Below, one piece after another: positions 24,705-33,183 of a stretch of 45,264 nt of DNA. The first letter of the stretch is position 1; each line of letters starts with the position of its first letter. The stretch is from Bacteroidales bacterium (GTDB taxonomy: Bacteria > Bacteroidota > Bacteroidia > Bacteroidales > F082). The stretch lies in assembly GCA_028277395.1 (NCBI GenBank), contig JANQGJ010000093.1:1-45264 (forward strand), read 5' to 3'. A program made the position numbers and the translations under genes. The notes under the pieces were generated by a model. It did not search any database, had not been told where the DNA came from, and saw nothing but the letters and a program-made list of their open reading frames with translations.

Positions 24705-26540
24705 TTAAAATATGGTAAGTTTTTCAATATTTGTAACATTTTCAGTATCGATATTGATTATATATACGCCACTTTCAAGAAAATGGATATTTAGTTTTAC
24801 TTCTTTCTGATCCAGTGCTACTTCGTATACTTTTTGTCCGTTTAAGTTTAGTATTGAGATGTGTTTCATGTTAACCGCAGATTCAATATTTACATAACTC
24901 GAAGCAGGGTTAGGGTATACTTTTGAGTATTTTTCACCTAACTCGGAGATACTAACAACATCACCCAGATTAACTTTCGCAGTTTGCATAACTTCCTTTG
25001 TTTCCATATTTTGTATAAATGCAACCAGTTCGCAATTTTCTACTACGTATGGAACATTAATTGTAAAACCACTCTCAAAGGGATAATAAAGATCGAAATA
25101 CCCTGGTTCACCATGAGGCCCAGGGTACATATTTCTGCAAACATAATTCAGTTCACTCATTCCCATCCAGTTATATTCAATATTTGACTCAGTTAATACC
25201 AAATGCACATTAAAGTCAATTTCTTCAATATCATAAATCTTTACTGCAGTTATACCAACATAAAAGTCAGTTCCGTTTGGGGTGCTAGCTCCAAGTTCGA
25301 GATAAAATAATGATGGGGTAGTAATTCTGTCATCAACTATAGGATAGTATGATGAGTACATACTCTGAGTAGGGCTTCCCCCTACAACTTCATTACCACC
25401 ATCAAATACTGCAGTAGGATAATCTGTAATATTGTAGAATGAAGCTCTAGTTGCAGCTTCCGGAGTATTATACGGATCACTATCATTATAAGAATGATAT
25501 TCAATAATTGCTACATCATGATCATTTTCGATAAGCTCATCAGCACCCATAGCTGATCCGGGACAATACTGACAATCGGTGCCTGTACCAATTTCAACCA
25601 AAACCATTTTTCTGTCCCTTCCACCTTCAATAATCACCTCCGCAGGCCCTGCAGGGGCTGATAATCCTGATTCAAGATACATTGCCTTAACACTGTAATT
25701 ATACGTTCCGGGTAACTCAAGATTATCCTGATAGTTTAATTCAGGTCCTATTCCCAGCAATTCATCATCTCTGAAAATATAGTAAGTAAAAACTGTTCCG
25801 GTAGAAGGTGCATCCCATGTTAAGTTTACTTCCGATTCTGTTACGTCAGCTTCCAGATTCTGAGGGGCATCTCCAAGCGGACATGATTTGAAAATAATAT
25901 CATCAACATAGTATTCAGGAGTTCCGTCACTTGTTCCATCCCATCCATAGTAGTTAACAGCACCAAGCTGTTTTGGGCCTGGTGTACCAAATGTTCCCAA
26001 TGTCCATTGCCAACCGATCAGATAGTCTCCGTCAATGAATACCTCAGCCCAGTCATTGTCCAAATCAACATAGTTCTCAATAAGAGTCCAGGTGTCGCAG
26101 CTGTATGTAAAAATTGCCGCTGACTCTGCTCCGGCATCTATTCTTCCCTGACCGTCTTCATCGAAATAAACCTGAGTACCCCATTGACTATTACTTCCGT
26201 TAAATAACTGAAGGATATTATAATATCCCAATTTGTCTGTAGGTACATAAATATAGAAGCTGACCAGATACCTGCCTGTTGTGGAATCTCCAAGTAACAA
26301 TACATTATCATTACCACTAACAATTCTAATACTGTTTGGTGATGAGTTGGATTGTTCATCTGAAACATAAGGATCTTCTGCACTTCCTGGTGAAGTACTC
26401 CATGTTGTCCATGGTAAACCTGCCTGTTCTGCAAGCCTTACGCCTGCTGTGTAACTATCAAAATCATCTTCAAAAATTTGTGCCTGTGTTGTTGTTCCTG
26501 CGATGATGATGAAAACTAAAAATAAATAAAGCTTTTTCAT
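24705..26540 (-). CDS. T9SS cargo containing an Omp28 domain with CxxC
   Basis: A 611-residue protein. A signal peptide (1-20) precedes a jelly-roll/concanavalin-like region (about 22-215, opening IFEDDFDSYTAG and ending PEYYVDDIIF), then an FN3-like domain (about 222-305). An Omp28 domain (about 310-520) opens RKMVLVEIGTGTDCQYCPGSA with C323-Q-Y-C326, and a T9SS type-A tail (YSKVYPNPASSYVNIES, then ESGVYIINID and a terminal EKLTIF) ends it. The Omp28 part parallels the lipoprotein at 8034-8894, including the CxxCP motif, but here it is exported by T9SS instead of lipid-anchored. The molecular role is unknown. The gene appears monocistronic, with a terminator-like hairpin downstream. Confidence 0.88.
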   Translation of the reverse strand: MKKLYLFLVFIIIAGTTTQAQIFEDDFDSYTAGVRLAEQAGLPWTTWSTSPGSAEDPYVSDEQSNSSPNSIRIVSGNDNVLLLGDSTTGRYLVSFYIYVPTDKLGYYNILQLFNGSNSQWGTQVYFDEDGQGRIDAGAESAAIFTYSCDTWTLIENYVDLDNDWAEVFIDGDYLIGWQWTLGTFGTPGPKQLGAVNYYGWDGTSDGTPEYYVDDIIFKSCPLGDAPQNLEADVTESEVNLTWDAPSTGTVFTYYIFRDDELLGIGPELNYQDNLELPGTYNYSVKAMYLESGLSAPAGPAEVIIEGGRDRKMVLVEIGTGTDCQYCPGSAMGADELIENDHDVAIIEYHSYNDSDPYNTPEAATRASFYNITDYPTAVFDGGNEVVGGSPTQSMYSSYYPIVDDRITTPSLFYLELGASTPNGTDFYVGITAVKIYDIEEIDFNVHLVLTESNIEYNWMGMSELNYVCRNMYPGPHGEPGYFDLYYPFESGFTINVPYVVENCELVAFIQNMETKEVMQTAKVNLGDVVSISELGEKYSKVYPNPASSYVNIESAVNMKHISILNLNGQKVYEVALDQKEVKLNIHFLESGVYIINIDTENVTNIEKLTIF

Positions 26541-26667
26541 TTGTAAATAAAGTTAATTAAATTATTACCATAGGACATTGTATCCCAGGTTTCCTGCATC
26601 TCTCAGTTAAGTTTAGAAACTGTAATATCACCAAGACAACAAGAAGAGGTAAATCGGTGTTTTGAAA

Positions 26668-27075
26668 TCAGCTTATTTCAGAAATAATTGTAACAATTAT
26701 TTTTCGGGTGTCTCTAGGTCCGTCAAACTCACATAAGAAGATATTTTGCCATGTAGATAATCCCAAACGTCCATCGATTACAGGGATTGTTTCAGAAGGC
26801 CCAATCAATCCGGCTTTTAGGTGTGAATCACCGTTGCCGTCCTGTGCATCGTGAAGCCATTGTCCTCTAGGTATTAACTTCTGCAACAGGTTTACAACAT
26901 CAAGTTGAACAGAATCATCCCAGTTTTCCTGGATCATAATTGCTGCTGTGGCTCCCTGTGCATAAACATTTACTATACCATCAGAAATCCCTGAAGATAA
27001 TACGATACTTTCCACTTCACGGGTTATATCATACAATCCCTCTCGTTTGTTTGTACTTATGGTAATTATTTTCAT
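26668..27075 (-). CDS. YjbQ family protein (UPF0047)
   Basis: A 135-residue cytoplasmic protein from the ATG at 27075. The frame is open up to 27162, but the family begins at MKIITISTNKREGLYDIT. Recognisable family features are GIVNVYAQGATAAIMIQENWD (about 34-54) and a C-terminal LSTWQNIFLCEFDGPRDTRKI. The central histidine block reads LHDAQDGNGDSHLKAGLIGPSE. YjbQ proteins are small beta-sandwich trimers that carry a weak thiamine-phosphate synthase activity in some bacteria, and their true role is open. The length is normal. A frameshifted PKD lipoprotein lies 92 bases upstream on the same strand. Confidence 0.88.
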   Translation of the reverse strand: MKIITISTNKREGLYDITREVESIVLSSGISDGIVNVYAQGATAAIMIQENWDDSVQLDVVNLLQKLIPRGQWLHDAQDGNGDSHLKAGLIGPSETIPVIDGRLGLSTWQNIFLCEFDGPRDTRKIIVTIISEIS

Positions 27076-27167
27076 TGAAAAAAGGCACTTAACTTCCTGA
27101 TCAGTAAAAATAACAATAAAAATCATCAAATAGTTGAAACAGATGGAATCAAACCGTTCCAATGGTG

Positions 27168-27577
27168 TTAATACTTAGTTTTTAATACAGCGGATACTAT
27201 TGTAACTTCATTAACTGTAATTAAGTCAGTTTTTGTTTTGGTATCACTACCATCAGAATTAGAAACTGTTAGTGATACGGTAAACACACCATCTTCATTA
27301 TAAGCATGAACCGGGTTTTTGTTCACTTGATGTTGAACCATCACCAAAATCCCACGACCATGAATCAGGATTGCTTGTTGACAGATCGGTAAAAGTAACC
27401 TGGGCTCCCTACGTTTATTGATGATAAGTCAATACTGAAATCCGCAACCGGTGGAAATATATCTTCAGGATCATCCTCTTTCTCACAACTGTTAATAATG
27501 ATGATTAACGCGAAAAGAATAAATAAAGTTTTAATAAAATGTAATGAGCCTCTTTTCATATAAAGGTGATTTTTCAT
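27168..27577 (-). pseudogene. PKD-domain lipoprotein gene interrupted by two single-base shifts
   Basis: The first frame reads a lipoprotein signal (lipobox INSC near residue 30, then EKEDD) and the start of a PKD domain, PPVADFSIDLSSINVG, before a premature stop at 27365. Deleting one base in the GGGAGCCC run (27402-27409) restores VTFTDLSTSNPDSWSWDFGDGS. Deleting one more in the GGGTTTTT run (27313-27320) restores PVHAYNEDGVFTVSLTVSN through to a TAA at 27168. The repaired product would be about 135 residues, a short secreted PKD lipoprotein. Both lesions are +1 in or next to homopolymers, so sequencing error is as likely as true decay. The rest of the frame is otherwise intact, which favours a recent event or an error. 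Confidence 0.75.
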
Positions 27578-27760
27578 TAAGTAATTTGGTAATTGGCTTC
27601 TATAATTAAGGTTATCAGGTAATATTTATTTTTCTATTAATATATCACAAAATTTAATATTGCTGAATTTGATACTAAAATTAAGGTAATAATCTAAGCT
27701 AACAATACAATAAGGCAGTATTATTACAATTTCAGTGGATCAATGCCAGTCAAAATGTAA

Positions 27761-28219
27761 TTACTTGTTTTTAAACAAGTGTTCATATAATTCTATCCAG
27801 CTTCTTGCGCTCATTTTACCTGCAAGTTTACCAATGAGTTCGTATGGGATCTTGTCCATTTTTTTAAACCTGATACAACTTTTTCCCATATCAGGTTTTC
27901 CGGAAACATGTTTGCCATATTCTTCCTTAAACCAGTTTAGTAGTTTGCTATCAGCATAAACCCCGGAATGGTAAACTGCAACATGGTTCTTTTGAGAAGC
28001 AATATTTATAAATGGTAAAGGCTGTTTAGGATCAGCATGATATCCCTCAGGGTAGTCTGAATGAGGTATTACCCATCCGATCATACCGTAGTTTATTGTT
28101 TCTTCAAAACCTTCAGGAATATTTGCGTTTATTACCTCACGGAGTTTTGTAATTACTGTTTTTCTGTTGTCAGGAAGTTGATCAATGTAGTCTTCAGGTG
28201 AGTTGGCTGATATTCGCAT
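27761..28219 (-). CDS. DUF1801 domain-containing protein
   Basis: A 152-residue cytoplasmic protein of the YdhG/DUF1801 family. The N-terminus has PEDYIDQLPDNRKTVITKLR. The core has ETINYGMIGWVIPHS, and the end has KSCIRFKKMDKIPYELIGKL. Members are small alpha/beta proteins. Some related frataxin-like proteins (YdhG, 'Fra') were linked to iron handling, but no biochemical role is established for this branch. It starts 18 bases after the serine hydrolase gene on the same strand, so both are probably on one transcript. Confidence 0.88.
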   Translation of the reverse strand: MRISANSPEDYIDQLPDNRKTVITKLREVINANIPEGFEETINYGMIGWVIPHSDYPEGYHADPKQPLPFINIASQKNHVAVYHSGVYADSKLLNWFKEEYGKHVSGKPDMGKSCIRFKKMDKIPYELIGKLAGKMSARSWIELYEHLFKNK

Positions 28220-28237
28220 AGTAATTGTTTTTAGAAT

Positions 28238-29797
28238 TTATTTTACTCTTACCAGATTTAAATGCTGAAAATCGAAACTGAAATCGATGTTTGGAGAGAT
28301 TCCCTCCATAGTGAAACTTACAGCTTTGCCTTCTTTGTTTAATGTAAAACTGGCGAATGCATCACATTCCATATCCCGGTAATCCCACCATATGGCAAAT
28401 GTATTTGCATTGTAGTAATACATTTTTCCGGTAAGTTTTGGCGATCTCTCAGATCTTATCCATAAGTCACCATCTTTTTCTGTGATTATAATATTTCCAA
28501 ACCAGTTATCATGAAAAGTTCCGGTATAGTCATCCAGGTTCAGATGTTTGCTTTTCGCTTTTTTAACGGTCCTCCAAACCAATTCGGTTACAGAATCACC
28601 CTCATGTTCTCTGTTCTCTATTACATCTGACATTCTTGAAACCCAATTTATACTGTCAACACCAATGTAAGAGTCTAAAATTGTATTGGGTATAGAGATA
28701 AAACTATAACCGCCAGGATCAGAGTTGGTTAATACAACAATTCCAAGCTCCAATTCAGGGATAAGAATAGTCTGTGATAACATTCCCGGTAATCCACCGG
28801 TATGGTTCAATCTAATAAATCCTTTTACATCCCTTATTCCCCATCCAAGTCCATATGCGTTGAAATGGGTGTTGTACGGTTTTCCTGGTTTAGTAGTAAA
28901 TCCCCTGTTGATATAAGGACGCCACATATTACCATGATTTCTTGCAGATATGAATTGAATAGTATCATTAACAATACCATGATTTAAATGCATTAGCATC
29001 CATTTGCTGATATCTTCAACGCTTGAGTATATACCCGCAGCTGCGGCTGCAATTTCACTATCAAATTCATCAATTTGTACCATTTCACCATCAACAAGGG
29101 AATGTGGTTTTGCAACATTTGATTTATTACTTAATCTTTGCCTGATACCTGCCGATTCATTCATTCCCAGGGGTTCCATTATTTTTGTTTCAACAAATTC
29201 ACTCCAGGTCATTCCACTTTTTCTTGCAATGATCTCTCCTGCCACAATATACATTAGGTTGTCATAATCGTATTTAGTCCTGAAATCCGATACCGGAGTT
29301 TGATACTGAAAGCTTTTGACAATATCAGCGAATTCAAAATCATTACCATCAGGGATCCACATCAGGTCACCTGCTCCCAGGTCAAGTCCGCTGCGATGAG
29401 TTAACAGGTCGATTATCGTGAAATTTGCAGTTACATACGGATCGTAAGTTGTGAATTCAGGAATATGATCAACAACTCTGTCGTTCCATCCAATTTTTCC
29501 TTCATCGACTAAAATTGCCAGTGCAGCAGAAGTAAATGCCTTACTGTTTGAAGCTATTGCAAAACGGGTGTGGTTATCAACCATTTCATCTGAATTAATT
29601 GAAATAACACCATAACCTTTTGAATGTACAAGTTTACCATCTTTTACAACAGCAACCGCTAATCCGGCATGTGGCATGCTGTCCATTGATACCTGAACAA
29701 CTGAATCGATCTGTGCAGAGCTTAGTCCCTGACCGGCAACCTGATACCCTGACATGATGAATAATGTCAGAATAATAATATTTTTAAGTTCATTCAT
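28238..29797 (-). CDS. Serine hydrolase, class C beta-lactamase family, with DUF3471-like tail
   Basis: A 519-residue exported enzyme (signal peptide 1-23). The three active-site blocks are present: SNSK with Ser83 and Lys86, YDN with Tyr178, and HTGG with His332 in the place of the KTG box. The C-terminal 110 residues (from about 400, YTGTFHDNWFGNIIITEKDG) resemble the DUF3471 lipocalin-like domain common in these proteins. Likely activities are D-amino-acid peptidase, esterase or peptidoglycan-related hydrolase. Antibiotic hydrolysis is not implied by the HTGG form. A palindrome and a -7-like box lie directly upstream (29818-29851). Confidence 0.9.
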   Translation of the reverse strand: MNELKNIIILTLFIMSGYQVAGQGLSSAQIDSVVQVSMDSMPHAGLAVAVVKDGKLVHSKGYGVISINSDEMVDNHTRFAIASNSKAFTSAALAILVDEGKIGWNDRVVDHIPEFTTYDPYVTANFTIIDLLTHRSGLDLGAGDLMWIPDGNDFEFADIVKSFQYQTPVSDFRTKYDYDNLMYIVAGEIIARKSGMTWSEFVETKIMEPLGMNESAGIRQRLSNKSNVAKPHSLVDGEMVQIDEFDSEIAAAAAGIYSSVEDISKWMLMHLNHGIVNDTIQFISARNHGNMWRPYINRGFTTKPGKPYNTHFNAYGLGWGIRDVKGFIRLNHTGGLPGMLSQTILIPELELGIVVLTNSDPGGYSFISIPNTILDSYIGVDSINWVSRMSDVIENREHEGDSVTELVWRTVKKAKSKHLNLDDYTGTFHDNWFGNIIITEKDGDLWIRSERSPKLTGKMYYYNANTFAIWWDYRDMECDAFASFTLNKEGKAVSFTMEGISPNIDFSFDFQHLNLVRVK

Positions 29798-29817
29798 TTT
29801 ATTTGAATTTTATTATC

Positions 29818-29851
29818 CAAAAATATACTATCCATGCGGATTATTCCGCAT
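29818..29851 (-). promoter_or_regulatory. -7-like box with upstream 18-base palindrome before the serine hydrolase
   Basis: On the minus strand TATTTTTG (29825-29818) matches TAnnTTTG. Eight bases further upstream lies ATGCGGATTATTCCGCAT (29834-29851), a seven-pair perfect inverted repeat that is unusually GC-rich for this intergenic region and sits where the -33 element would be. No T-run follows it on either strand, so a terminator is unlikely and a repressor or activator site is the better guess. Confidence 0.4.
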
Positions 29852-29896
29852 CAAGATGATTTTTATGTTCAATTTGTACGGTCAGATATGTTAAAT

Positions 29897-30589
29897 CTAC
29901 CGAAGTGCCCAATCAACAGAACATTCTGCATGGATTTTTGTGGTATCAAATATGGGAATGTCAACATCATCCCGGGAGATCAGTAATGGAATTTCCGTAC
30001 ATCCGAGTACCACACCTTCAGCTCCCTGTAGCTGGAGTTTATTTATTATTTCAACATATTTTGATTTTGATATCTCCAATACTTCTCCTTTGACCAGTTC
30101 GTTAAAAATAATATTATGAATAGTTTCCCGGTCATTAGCATCAGGTATAATTATTTCAATACCAAACTTTTCATTAATATACCTGCGATAAAAATCTTTC
30201 TCCATTGTAAATTTTGTGCCGAGAAGAGCAACTTTTTTCAATCCTTTTTTGACTAGTTCATACCCTGTTGCCTCAGCAATATGCAAAAATGGTACTGATA
30301 GCTGTTTTTCTATTGCAGATGCACATAAATGCATTGTATTTGTACAAAGAATAACGACATCGGCACCGGCTTCCTCCAGTTTTAATGCGGATTCAGCCAT
30401 CATATGATCAAGTTTTTTCCAATCATTTTTTTGCATTAATAGTTCTATTTCTGCAAAATCAACAGAGATCATAATACAACTGCAGGAATGGAATCCCCCT
30501 AGCCTTTTATTAACAAGCCGGTTAATAAGGTTGTAGTATACAGCTGATGATCCCCAGCTCATACCTCCTATCAGTCCTATTGTTTTCAT
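29897..30589 (-). CDS. Aspartate/glutamate racemase family protein
   Basis: A 230-residue cytoplasmic enzyme. The N-terminus MKTIGLIGGMSWGSSAVYYN is the aspartate-racemase signature. The two catalytic cysteines of the cofactor-independent two-base mechanism are present, C82 in ILCTNTMH and C197 in VLGCTEIPLL. The length and spacing match broad-specificity aspartate/glutamate racemases of the YgeA type. The exact substrate cannot be told, and related members act on hydantoins or other carbon acids. It starts five bases after the XdhC-type gene, so the two are cotranscribed. Confidence 0.92.
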   Translation of the reverse strand: MKTIGLIGGMSWGSSAVYYNLINRLVNKRLGGFHSCSCIMISVDFAEIELLMQKNDWKKLDHMMAESALKLEEAGADVVILCTNTMHLCASAIEKQLSVPFLHIAEATGYELVKKGLKKVALLGTKFTMEKDFYRRYINEKFGIEIIIPDANDRETIHNIIFNELVKGEVLEISKSKYVEIINKLQLQGAEGVVLGCTEIPLLISRDDVDIPIFDTTKIHAECSVDWALR

Positions 30590-30594
30590 AAATA

Positions 30595-31560
30595 TTATTT
30601 TGTAATACCTTTACAGTTTTTAACATTAATGATCTCTGCAGCAATACTAACAGCAATCTCAGCAGGTGTAATACTGGCTATATTAATGCCTGCAGGAGTG
30701 TGCAGTTTTTTCAAATGATTGTCAGAAACACCAGTATTTCTGAGGTGTTTAAGAAATTTATCACGTTTTTTTTGGCTCCCCAACAAACCAATATAACTTA
30801 GTTCCTTTTTGATCAGTTTCGATAGTACAAGTAAGTCATTATCATGGCTATTAGTCATAATTGTAACATAATTGTTACATCCTTCGGTAACATATTCTTC
30901 AATATTATTGAAATCAATTATTTTCCTGGTATGCACATGATTGTTATCCTCAAACATTACATGGTTTTCCCTGTTGTCTAGTAATACTATATTAAAATCA
31001 AGGTTAACCATTATTTTTGATAATGCTGTTCCTACATGTCCGGCTCCGATAATATATATTGTGTCCCCAGGGCTTATAAATTCATTGTATTTCCAGGTAA
31101 CATCGTTAACTATGTCTGTTTGGTATCTATAACCCTTGTTTGAAGATGTTTTTTCTAATGAGATGCTACCACACATTATTTCAAGAATCCCGGTTTGATT
31201 TTTATCTATGCAATTTGAAATATCGTTTATCACAGATAATGTATCACCCAATAAGGGTTGAACAATAATGATCTGTTCTCCTGAATATTCGTTTAATGAA
31301 ATCCCTGTTTCATTTTTATTGTGATATTTTCTTATTAAACGGGGCTCATATTTTTTGGACTTAAAAAGCGTTTTAATCTCTTCAACTATTTCATACTCCA
31401 TAATGCCTCCACCAATGGAACCATATAGAGCTCCGTCATCACAAACAGCCATCTTAAACCCTTGTCTTCCAGGACTACTTCCACTGCTTTTAATTACTGT
31501 TAATAAAAAGCAACCTTTACCTTTCCCAAGCTTTTCAGCCAGAAAATTCCAAATATTCAT
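30595..31560 (-). CDS. XdhC/CoxI family protein, molybdenum cofactor insertion type
   Basis: A 321-residue cytoplasmic protein with both family domains. The N-terminal XdhC_CoxI domain (about 10-75) contains VIKSSGSSPGRQGFKMAV and GSIGGGIMEYEIVEE. The C-terminal Rossmann-type XdhC_C domain (about 170-310) contains IYIIGAGHVGTALSKI and IGLLGSQKKR. XdhC binds molybdenum cofactor, helps its sulfuration and inserts it into xanthine-dehydrogenase-type enzymes. No such enzyme lies in this window. The only operon partner is an Asp/Glu racemase-like gene five bases downstream, so its client must be encoded elsewhere or the role differs. Confidence 0.9.
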   Translation of the reverse strand: MNIWNFLAEKLGKGKGCFLLTVIKSSGSSPGRQGFKMAVCDDGALYGSIGGGIMEYEIVEEIKTLFKSKKYEPRLIRKYHNKNETGISLNEYSGEQIIIVQPLLGDTLSVINDISNCIDKNQTGILEIMCGSISLEKTSSNKGYRYQTDIVNDVTWKYNEFISPGDTIYIIGAGHVGTALSKIMVNLDFNIVLLDNRENHVMFEDNNHVHTRKIIDFNNIEEYVTEGCNNYVTIMTNSHDNDLLVLSKLIKKELSYIGLLGSQKKRDKFLKHLRNTGVSDNHLKKLHTPAGINIASITPAEIAVSIAAEIINVKNCKGITK

Positions 31561-31579
31561 TTTTCAAAAAATTTCATTT

Positions 31580-31612
31580 CAAAAATATTATAAAAACAGG
31601 AGATCATGATCT
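31580..31612 (-). promoter_or_regulatory. -7-like box and 12-base palindrome before the XdhC gene
   Basis: TATTTTTG on the minus strand (31587-31580) fits TAnnTTTG and is 19 bases from the XdhC start. A perfect palindrome, AGATCATGATCT (31601-31612), lies 13 bases upstream of it, inside the spacer/-33 area, in the intergenic region shared with the divergent YgjV-GNAT gene. Twelve-base palindromes are expected by chance several times in 45 kb, so this is tentative. Confidence 0.3.
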
Positions 31613-31648
31613 TTTAACTAGATTTGTCGGAATTGAATGAGATAGAAT

Positions 31649-32269
31649 ATGAATATGGATATATTAGAATGGACCGGATATATTGCCTCAGGGATAATAG
31701 CTTTATCCATGACAATGAATTCAATTGTGAAATTCAGATGGATAAACCTTGCGGGTGCAGCTACATTTGCTGTTTATGGATTTTTAATTGATGCCTATCC
31801 TGTTATTTTACTTAATGGGTTTATTGTGATAGTTGATGCATATTACCTGGTTAAAATATACACGAGGAGCCTTGTTTTTGACACTCTTGATATGAAGGGT
31901 GATAATAATTATCTGATGAAGTTTCTTGAGTTTCATAATAGTGATATCCAAAAGTACTTCCCTGATTTTTTTAATGAATCCAGATCGGACTCTGTATGTT
32001 TTATAATTTTGCGTAATATGGCTGTTGCAGGGTTGTTTATAGCACATAAAGAGAACAAAACAGAACTCAGGGTAAAATTGGATTATGCAGTTCCTGAATA
32101 TCGGGATTACAGAAATGGCAGGTTTGTATTAAATCATCTTAGAGAATCATTTAAGAAAGACGGATTTAGAAAAGTACTGGCAGGTAGCAGAACCCCCGAT
32201 CACAACAGGTACCTTAAGAAACTTGGATTTAATGAAACTGGTTCCGGTGAGTTTGAAATTCTTTTATAG
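31649..32269 (+). CDS. YgjV-like membrane domain fused to a GNAT-like acetyltransferase domain
   Basis: A 206-residue protein. Residues about 5-72 match the YgjV inner-membrane family: LEWTGYIASGIIALSMTMNS, KFRWINLAGAATFAVYGFLI and PVILLNGFIVIVDAYYL, three membrane segments. Residues about 90-206 are soluble and look like a GNAT fold. An N-terminal strand/helix is followed by AVAGLFIAHKENKTELRVKLDYAVPEYRD, then GRFVLNHLRESFKKDGFRKVL and a YLKKLGFNET ending, the classical GNAT motif B. The acetyl-CoA pyrophosphate loop appears as R-x-x-R-x-G/R at YRDYRNGRF. YgjV alone has no known function. The fusion suggests a membrane-tethered acetyltransferase. The gene is divergent from XdhC. Confidence 0.75.
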   Translation: MNMDILEWTGYIASGIIALSMTMNSIVKFRWINLAGAATFAVYGFLIDAYPVILLNGFIVIVDAYYLVKIYTRSLVFDTLDMKGDNNYLMKFLEFHNSDIQKYFPDFFNESRSDSVCFIILRNMAVAGLFIAHKENKTELRVKLDYAVPEYRDYRNGRFVLNHLRESFKKDGFRKVLAGSRTPDHNRYLKKLGFNETGSGEFEILL

Positions 32270-32388
32270 CTAATTCAATATTTAAGTAAAAATTAAGTAA
32301 AACTACTTATCACATTTACGTAATTACGCAATTGACCTGAATTATTTATTGTACAACATTTGCCATTTTTTTCATTAACCGAATTAAT

Positions 32389-33141
32389 ATGAAGAAGTGG
32401 TACTATTATTGTTTATACTGCATTTTATTAATTGTTTCAATTTCAAGCTCATTAGCTCAGGTTAATGAGGAGAACAAAAAACCATTTGAAATTAGTTGTG
32501 ATGTAATGAGCCGTTATGTCTGGAGAGGAACTGATTTTGGTGCTTCACCAAGCATTCAGCCCGGAGTCAGCTACAGTTTCAATAACTTCAAAATAGGTGC
32601 CTGGGGTGCATATACAACTAATTCACCTGGTGTTCAGGAGGTTGATCTATTCGTTTCATATACAATTAAAGAGATAATAACAGTATCAATTACTGATTAT
32701 TACTTTCCAGATGAATTATCGGATTATAAATACTTTGACTATGGTGATACATCAACAAGGCATATTTTTGAAGGTTCAATTGCTTTTAATGGCACAGAAA
32801 AACTGCCACTTTCTGCATTTATTGCTACTAATCTTTATGGTGCAGATGCGAGAAAGATAAATCCCGACGGGTCAACAGGCGGTATTCAGTATTCAACTTA
32901 TGCTGAATTAACATACTCATTCAGATATTTCGATACATTTATTGGATTTAACCTTACTTCTCCGGATGTGGATAAAGGTGAATCAGGATACTATGGTAAT
33001 AAATTTGGGGTTGTAAACCTGGGAATATCTGTGGTTAAAGAGGTTCCAATTACTTCCAAATTTAATTTACCTTTAGAAGTTCTGTTGATAACGAACCCAC
33101 AGGCTGAAAAGATTTATCTTGTGGCAGGGATTTCATTTTAA
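32389..33141 (+). CDS. TorF-like putative outer-membrane porin
   Basis: A 250-residue protein with a signal peptide (1-23, ending SSLAQ) followed by a beta barrel of about 10-12 strands. SRYVWRGTDFGASPSIQPGV (about 41-60) is the signature of the TorF/Gcw_chp family. YFPDELSDYKYFDYGD and VVNLGISVVKEVPIT follow, and the last residue is phenylalanine (AGISF). The family is predicted to form small porins in the outer membrane, with unknown substrates. The gene stands alone on the plus strand, 119 bases after the YgjV-GNAT gene. Confidence 0.85.
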   Translation: MKKWYYYCLYCILLIVSISSSLAQVNEENKKPFEISCDVMSRYVWRGTDFGASPSIQPGVSYSFNNFKIGAWGAYTTNSPGVQEVDLFVSYTIKEIITVSITDYYFPDELSDYKYFDYGDTSTRHIFEGSIAFNGTEKLPLSAFIATNLYGADARKINPDGSTGGIQYSTYAELTYSFRYFDTFIGFNLTSPDVDKGESGYYGNKFGVVNLGISVVKEVPITSKFNLPLEVLLITNPQAEKIYLVAGISF

Positions 33142-33175
33142 TATAGTGTTAATCATGTTGTTGATGTATTACCTT

Positions 33176-33183
33176 TAACTTTG
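33176..33183 (+). promoter_or_regulatory. Candidate -7 promoter box of the first propeller/PKD gene
   Basis: TAACTTTG exactly matches TAnnTTTG; a TTG occurs 15 bases upstream (33158-33160), slightly too close. Use of this box would give a leader of about 210 bases that contains an inverted repeat (33240-33252 with 33332-33346) and a small GGCTC/GAGCC hairpin (33344-33358). Confidence 0.3.
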
